Assembly: GCA_015065385.1 (NCBI GenBank)
Contig: SVQK01000040.1
Location: forward strand, 41,731-105,730
Origin: Oscillospiraceae bacterium
GTDB taxonomy: Bacteria; Bacillota; Clostridia; Oscillospirales; CAG-272
DNA: 64,000 nt
Direction: 5' to 3'
Position numbers and translations under genes: made by a program. The notes beneath the pieces are model-generated. The model did not search any database and had not been told where the DNA came from. It saw nothing but the letters and a program-made list of their open reading frames with translations. Shown piece by piece: positions 60,015 to 64,000 of this stretch. Positions within the stretch are counted from its first letter, which is position 1. Each line of letters begins with the position of its first letter.

Positions 60015-61291
60015 GAGTTGAACACCGTCTCTTCAGAAATCGTCAAATATTCTCCGGTTTCGGGATCGACGGCAAGCATCCCGGATTTCATTCCGTGCTT
60101 TCCGTTTTCTTCATATCCGATCCGGTACTGCGTGAAGAGCCTGCCGCCGACAACCGTGAATACCTCTCCGAGCCAGATCCCCTCGTTCGTCAGGGCATCA
60201 AGTGCAGTGATTCGCTGTCCTTTTGGTTTGCTTTCGGTTTTTTCAAGCGATTCCAGCTCGATCTGGTAGATCCGGTTCCCGTGTTTGACGGTGATCGGAT
60301 GCAGTTCCGTTTTTCCGGTCGCATTGTTCCGGATGTCCCATGAAAAGCCCTCCGCCGGATCGTACAGAGAATACCACAAACTATCCCCGTCGCAGGCGAA
60401 CCAGGTCACGTCCGTAAAGAGCGTCTTTTCTTCTCCCGTCCCGAGGTCTTTCACGCGCAGATCCCCGGCGTCTCCGTCCTTCGGCGCGGCCGTCAGATAA
60501 TAAACCGCGTCCCCATTCAGGGCGTAGATCTCGGTCCTCTCCCCGACCTCCGTCCGCACATACGCCAGATTCGCGTCCGCGGAGACCAGATGGTACAGAC
60601 TGTCCCGCCACCACAGCCGCTCTCCCGCTCCGGTCATCCAAGTCATATTATTGTTGTTATCTCGTTCGCCAAGGAACACGAGTTCTCCACTTTTAACGTG
60701 ATAGCGATAAATCTGTCGCCATGATTTGGAATGACCGCTGTCATCTGGCTCGTCAAATCGTAAGGTGAAGTAGTAAATGTAGTTACCCAATCGCCCGATC
60801 ATCAGCCCGCCCGTATCATACTCGGCAATTACCGTAACTTTTGCATCCGTCAGAGAATATTGGATGAAATTCTGTCCGGCGGACCCGCTGCCCGCCCCGA
60901 GGAAAAAGAGCTCTTCTCCATATCGATAGATTGCGTTTGATGGCGAGGCGAGGACGTTCAGACAGGTCGGGGAGGTATGGGAGCAAAGCGGATCCCGGCA
61001 GAGAGTGCGGACGGAATCGCCCCCGACCTCAAGCCATTCGGTGTCCCATTTGATATACAGGGACGAGCCGTCCGCGTCGTACAGACTCAGGCGATGCGCC
61101 ATGGCCTCCCCGGGAAGCGAAGCGGGCGCGCTGTCCAGAATCTCCCCGGACGACGGCAGAGGCAGGCTTGTGCTCACGGGTGTGCCTGTGTTTCCAGGTA
61201 CGGAGGAGGCTGGGGAACGGTTACAGCTTGTCAGAAACAGGAGTATGCAGAAACACAGCGTGAATTGCTTCTTTGCCCGGCACAGACGCAT
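60011..61291 (-). CDS. CRDPLCxH-motif lipoprotein C
   Basis: A 426-residue lipoprotein with lipobox FLTSC and a Pro/Ser-rich linker. It has LCRDPLCSHTSPTCLN at about residue 100, matching lipoproteins A and B except that Asp after His is replaced by Thr. Blade-like strands follow (YGEELFFLGAGS, LGNYIYYFTLRF, GERLWWRDSLYH). The start is ATG 61291, with GGAGG 5 nt upstream; a TTG at 61303 lies within that site. It is the first gene of the upstream operon segment and overlaps the next by 4 bp. Confidence 0.75.
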   Translation of the reverse strand: MRLCRAKKQFTLCFCILLFLTSCNRSPASSVPGNTGTPVSTSLPLPSSGEILDSAPASLPGEAMAHRLSLYDADGSSLYIKWDTEWLEVGGDSVRTLCRDPLCSHTSPTCLNVLASPSNAIYRYGEELFFLGAGSGSAGQNFIQYSLTDAKVTVIAEYDTGGLMIGRLGNYIYYFTLRFDEPDDSGHSKSWRQIYRYHVKSGELVFLGERDNNNNMTWMTGAGERLWWRDSLYHLVSADANLAYVRTEVGERTEIYALNGDAVYYLTAAPKDGDAGDLRVKDLGTGEEKTLFTDVTWFACDGDSLWYSLYDPAEGFSWDIRNNATGKTELHPITVKHGNRIYQIELESLEKTESKPKGQRITALDALTNEGIWLGEVFTVVGGRLFTQYRIGYEENGKHGMKSGMLAVDPETGEYLTISEETVFNS

Positions 61292-61353
61292 GATGACCTC
61301 CAAATAACGATAATTTCCCTATATCAATATAAACCGGCAGAAAGGCGGAATTG

Positions 61354-61530
61354 TTACATAAAAAATGAAAATAAGTGTGTTTCCGCCTTTACCCCCTTGT
61401 CCTCCATCCTCACCCTCGCCCCCTCTTCCACGCGGTCGAGTTCGGTGGTGATGATATCGTACCGGTAGTTGAGCGTGCCGAGGTCACGAAGACGAGATCG
61501 TCGCTCATCGCAAACGGGCTCCAGCCTGTA
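61354..61530 (-). pseudogene. Possible gene remnant in the operon leader
   Basis: A minus-strand frame of about 60 codons ending in TAA at 61354 has coding-like codon use and reads in part SRLRDLGTLNYRYDIITTEL, then DRVEEGARVRMEDKG, likely helical. No start codon is found after the stop near 61567. It may be the tail of a lost gene; the family is not recognised. The rest of the 400-bp gap 61292-61691 holds the promoter listed next. Confidence 0.35.
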
Positions 61531-61546
61531 TCTATTGCTTAATTGT

Positions 61547-61575
61547 ATTATAGCATATTATTTGGAGACCGTCAA
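61547..61575 (-). promoter_or_regulatory. Sigma-A promoter for the upstream operon segment
   Basis: Minus strand TTGACG (61570-61575), 17-bp spacer, TATAAT (61547-61552). It lies about 255 bp before the ATG at 61291 and gives a long leader across the remnant. Confidence 0.7.
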
Positions 61576-61691
61576 TCTCTTTGTATCAGTAGGGGAGCAT
61601 TTTGGGAGAAACAAACCTGACAAGCAAGGCACACACCATTGCTGTTCATACGTCGGGTGTTGTCCCTCATGAAAGAAAGGCAATGACAGAA

Positions 61692-63371
61692 TCACAGCCC
61701 CTGCTCATCCCCGATCCTCCCCTTTCTTTCGGGCTCCCGTTTGATTTCCTGTCCTTCCGCTCCGTTCTCACCGAGCATCCGGTCTGTCTCCTTAACGCTG
61801 CTCCGGAACCGTTGGAAGCTGACCTTCCCGCTGCTTAGGGATTCGCGGATGCGCTCCCAAGCCTGATGCTCCGAGTCCTTACGCATGGCAAGGCGCGCTT
61901 CAGTCAGCTTGTCACGGTCGAGAACCTCCGCCTGCTCTTGCAAAGCCGTGTAGTTCTCCTGCTCCTTCCGGATGGAATCAGAGAGGCCTGTCTCCTGCTC
62001 GTCCAGCCTGCCCATGTCCGTCTTTTCGCGGTCGATTTCGCCTCTGACTTCTTTCATTCCGTCGGCATCTTCCTTGTCAAACGCCTGCATCCGGATCCGC
62101 TCCTCTGTACGAAGTTCCTCAATCTCTTCCGTCAGCTCCGCAACTTTGGATTTCAGCTCTTTGCGCCTGCCGATGTTGAGGATTCCCAGAGCGTCCAGCT
62201 CACTCTGTGCCGTCTTCCGTTCGGTTCGTTTTTCCGCGATGCGGCTGTGAAGACCAAGGTATTCGCCGTATTCCGTTTCGGCTTTCCGGACAAAAGCCCC
62301 GGCCTGCTCTCTTCTGGCCCGGATATGCCGCAGACCGTAATGGAACTCGATGAGGTTCCTGCGAACGGTCTCCATCGCGGCAGCAAGCGCGGGAACGGTG
62401 GCTTCGACTGCCGCTTTCAGCTTCTGAACCGTTTCTTTCAAGACGCGAAGCAGGGCGTTGTCCCGCCGAATCTGACGGTTCAGCTCGCACCGATCCGAAA
62501 CTCCGCCTTTTTCCTCCATTGCGCGGGCGGTGACGCCTTCGTGGATCGTGGGCTGTTCGTCAAGCCCGCGATCTTTGTGACTTCGGTGATCCACGCGCTC
62601 TTCCGATCCGGCCCGCTCCAGCGCGCGGTTGACGGCGTTCGCCCATGCCTCCCGCCAGAGGGCAAGCTGTCCCTCGCTGTTCCACCGTTCGGAGATCGGA
62701 TTTTGTCTGCCGTATTTCGTGCTTTTCGGGTTCTTCGAGGCGCGTTCGTAACCGTTGGCTTCCGCTTCGGAGGGAGCCATATACACTTTTTTCATTTCAA
62801 CTATATATGGGTACTGCTTCTCCCAGCCCTCCTTCTGCGCCGTCTTGAACTCTGCGGCGGTGAATCCCCGTTCCTCGCCGTTCCGAATACAGAGATATTC
62901 CTTTTCGGTTTTGTGCTGCCATGTGCCATCCGGATTGAGGGGACGCACGGTCAGCAGGATATGGGCGTGGGGATTATGACCGGGCGGGTTGGGATCGTGG
63001 ATCGCCGCGTCCGCGCACATCCCCTCAGCGACGAAGGCATTCTGAATGAAATCGGACAGCAGTTCCTTCCATTGCTCCGGCGTCAGCTCGACGGGCAAGG
63101 CCGGGACGAATTCCCTTGCAAGACGGCTGTCCTTCGACTTTTCCGCTTCCTCCACGGCATTCCAGAGAACGCTCCGGTCCTGCCAGGCGGCGGGAGCAGA
63201 TTCCGGAAGGAAGACCTGCCCCCAGACCAGCCCGCCTTTCCGGGTGTAGTCGTGTTGAATGCCGTCGTAATCGTTCAGAATGGCGGAACAGCTCATATAA
63301 GCCGATGCCGCCACAGCAGAGCGACCCGTGCCGCGGCTCACGATCTTCGCTTCCAGATGGTAGATCGCCAT
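61692..63371 (-). CDS. mobA: MobA/MobL-family relaxase (MOBQ type)
   Basis: A 559-residue relaxase. The N-terminal domain (~1-230) starts MAIYHLEAKIVSRGTGRSAVAASAY with the likely catalytic Tyr region, and carries the metal triad motif HNPHAHILLTVR, the mark of MobA/MobL proteins. Residues ~290-500 form a long coiled coil (RIAEKRTERKTAQSEL, KVAELTEEIEELRTEERI). It should nick DNA at oriT and lead the strand to a recipient, using another element's mating apparatus, since no type IV secretion genes are in the window. A GGAGG site is 11 nt before the ATG. The oriT-like site lies about 200 bp upstream. Confidence 0.92.
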   Translation of the reverse strand: MAIYHLEAKIVSRGTGRSAVAASAYMSCSAILNDYDGIQHDYTRKGGLVWGQVFLPESAPAAWQDRSVLWNAVEEAEKSKDSRLAREFVPALPVELTPEQWKELLSDFIQNAFVAEGMCADAAIHDPNPPGHNPHAHILLTVRPLNPDGTWQHKTEKEYLCIRNGEERGFTAAEFKTAQKEGWEKQYPYIVEMKKVYMAPSEAEANGYERASKNPKSTKYGRQNPISERWNSEGQLALWREAWANAVNRALERAGSEERVDHRSHKDRGLDEQPTIHEGVTARAMEEKGGVSDRCELNRQIRRDNALLRVLKETVQKLKAAVEATVPALAAAMETVRRNLIEFHYGLRHIRARREQAGAFVRKAETEYGEYLGLHSRIAEKRTERKTAQSELDALGILNIGRRKELKSKVAELTEEIEELRTEERIRMQAFDKEDADGMKEVRGEIDREKTDMGRLDEQETGLSDSIRKEQENYTALQEQAEVLDRDKLTEARLAMRKDSEHQAWERIRESLSSGKVSFQRFRSSVKETDRMLGENGAEGQEIKREPERKGRIGDEQGL

Positions 63372-63563
63372 CGTTCATCCGTCCTCCTTCCTCCGGCCCG
63401 CAGGCCGCCGCTTTTGCTTCTTTTCACGAAAAGATGATGGGCCGCGTCCGAGCGGCACATAGAGCAGTCCGACAGATGGGGCGGGCTGCACCGGCAGTGA
63501 CGCTCCGCGGCATTGTCGGCCCCTCTCTGGCCGAAGAGCGCACGTCCCGACCATCGGGAGGGT

Positions 63564-63602
63564 ACCACCGCCCCTTTGGGGTGGTGAGTAAGTGCGCCCT
63601 TC
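63564..63602 (+). other. oriT-like site with IncQ-type nick sequence
   Basis: ACCACCGCCCC and GGGGTGGT (63564-63585) form an inverted repeat with one bulge. Three bases on comes TAAGTGCGCCCT (63589-63600). This arrangement of an inverted repeat beside (G)TAA(G/A)TGCGCCCT matches oriT of IncQ plasmids such as RSF1010, known to be nicked by MOBQ relaxases. It lies in the 280-bp gap between the mobA start and the DUF3847-like gene. Confidence 0.8.
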
Positions 63603-63651
63603 GGGATAGAAAAAGCGGGACGCCCCGGTTTCCCGGAACGCCCCTTCGCTT

Positions 63652-63849
63652 TCAGCGCAAAATCTGTCGTAACGCATCCTCCAGCTTGTCAAGCTCCGTC
63701 TCAGCCGCAGCGGGCCAGACCTTTTCGAGGATCGCTCCTTCCTGAATGAGCCGCCGTGTCCGCGCTTTCCGCTCCTTCACCCGGTCCCTTGCCTCGGCTT
63801 CCTCAAGGCGGTGCCGAGCCTGGATCAGTTTCTTTTCGTTTTCTGTCAT
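63652..63849 (-). CDS. DUF3847-like small mobilisation-associated protein
   Basis: A 65-residue charged helical protein (NEKKLIQARHRLEEAEARDRVKERKARTRRL then LIQEGAILEKVWP). Its length and pattern agree with DUF3847 proteins found near relaxase genes in clostridial mobile elements; its role in transfer is not known to me. An AGGAC site precedes the ATG. It is on the same strand as mobA, with the oriT-like site between them. Confidence 0.7.
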   Translation of the reverse strand: MTENEKKLIQARHRLEEAEARDRVKERKARTRRLIQEGAILEKVWPAAAETELDKLEDALRQILR

Positions 63850-63895
63850 TTTTTGTTGTCCTTTCTGTCAGTTTTTTCGTAATTGGTGGTAAAAC

Positions 63896-63960
63896 GGAAA
63901 AAAGCACAGCCACTGCCGTCATGCCGGGACGCTCCCTGAAAAAGTGACAGCGGCTGTGCT
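63896..63960 (-). terminator. Intrinsic terminator of a transcript from beyond the right edge
   Basis: AGCACAGCC (63903-63911) and GGCTGTGCT (63952-63960) form a 9-bp stem. On the minus strand TTTTTTCC follows, so it ends a gene lying to the right of the window. Confidence 0.65.
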
Positions 63961-64000
63961 CAGTATTGGTGCCAGCCGGTATGAAATTGGTTGTAAATCG

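Noticed and set aside
63375..63692. 105-codon open frame between mobA and the DUF3847-like gene
   Set aside because: It runs through the oriT-like inverted repeat, has an Arg/Pro-rich low-information product and overlaps the DUF3847-like gene.

Overview
The window looks like a chromosomal segment of a GC-rich, low-motility-signal gut-type member of the Clostridia (Bacillota). The signs are AGGAGG-type ribosome binding sites, many lipoproteins with lipoboxes, an SLH-domain peptidase, type I dockerins on BspA-like leucine-rich-repeat proteins, and SpoIIE/RsbW/STAS partner switching. More than a dozen intergenic gaps carry a textbook sigma-A promoter, almost all with a 17-bp spacer. The species cannot be named from the sequence alone.

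Region 1 (1-23 kb) is a carbohydrate-handling block. It holds a LamG-type exported protein (cut by the window edge), an (alpha/alpha)6-barrel glycosidase, a PfkB sugar kinase with a mannitol-1-phosphate-dehydrogenase-type enzyme, a D-lyxose isomerase-type cupin, five of the six paralogous solute-binding lipoproteins, a GH42-like protein, a metallo-beta-lactamase-fold lipoprotein and a large double-LamG surface protein. In its centre is an unusual regulator-enzyme fusion (9015-11231): an XRE helix-turn-helix, then a glutamine-amidotransferase-like domain, then a six-hairpin glycosidase-like barrel, set between two solute-binding lipoproteins. None of the six solute-binding proteins has a permease gene beside it.

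Region 2 (23-36 kb) is cell surface and signalling. It has a single-chain GH5 endoglucanase / cellulose synthase / PilZ-like fusion, a dockerin-LRR protein with an internal 1,152-bp tandem duplication, an SLH-VanY carboxypeptidase, and a partner-switching module (SpoIIE-type phosphatase, RsbW-type kinase, a GHKL-like protein, a STAS antagonist) with no sigma factor in it.

Region 3 (36-48.5 kb) has an operon of two URO-D family proteins, a solute-binding lipoprotein and a five-bladed-propeller glycosidase-like protein, divergent from an AraC regulator with a structured leader. It is followed by a second dockerin-LRR protein, an O-antigen-ligase-like protein and a GT28 glycolipid glycosyltransferase.

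Region 4 (49-61.3 kb) is the strongest candidate for an undescribed system. Eight genes on the minus strand are arranged mostly with 4-bp overlaps: an ECF-type sigma factor; a giant ABC-2-like permease whose cytoplasmic N-terminus resembles a clostridial anti-sigma motif; a second giant permease without it; one ABC ATPase; three lipoproteins sharing a CRDPLCxH motif; and a lipoprotein that fuses a propeller-like region to a solute-binding domain. A tRNA 3'-end-like fragment lies at its left and a mobilisation module at its right.

Region 5 (61.7-64 kb) is a MOBQ-type mobilisation module: a MobA/MobL relaxase, a DUF3847-like small protein and an oriT-like site with an IncQ-type nick sequence.
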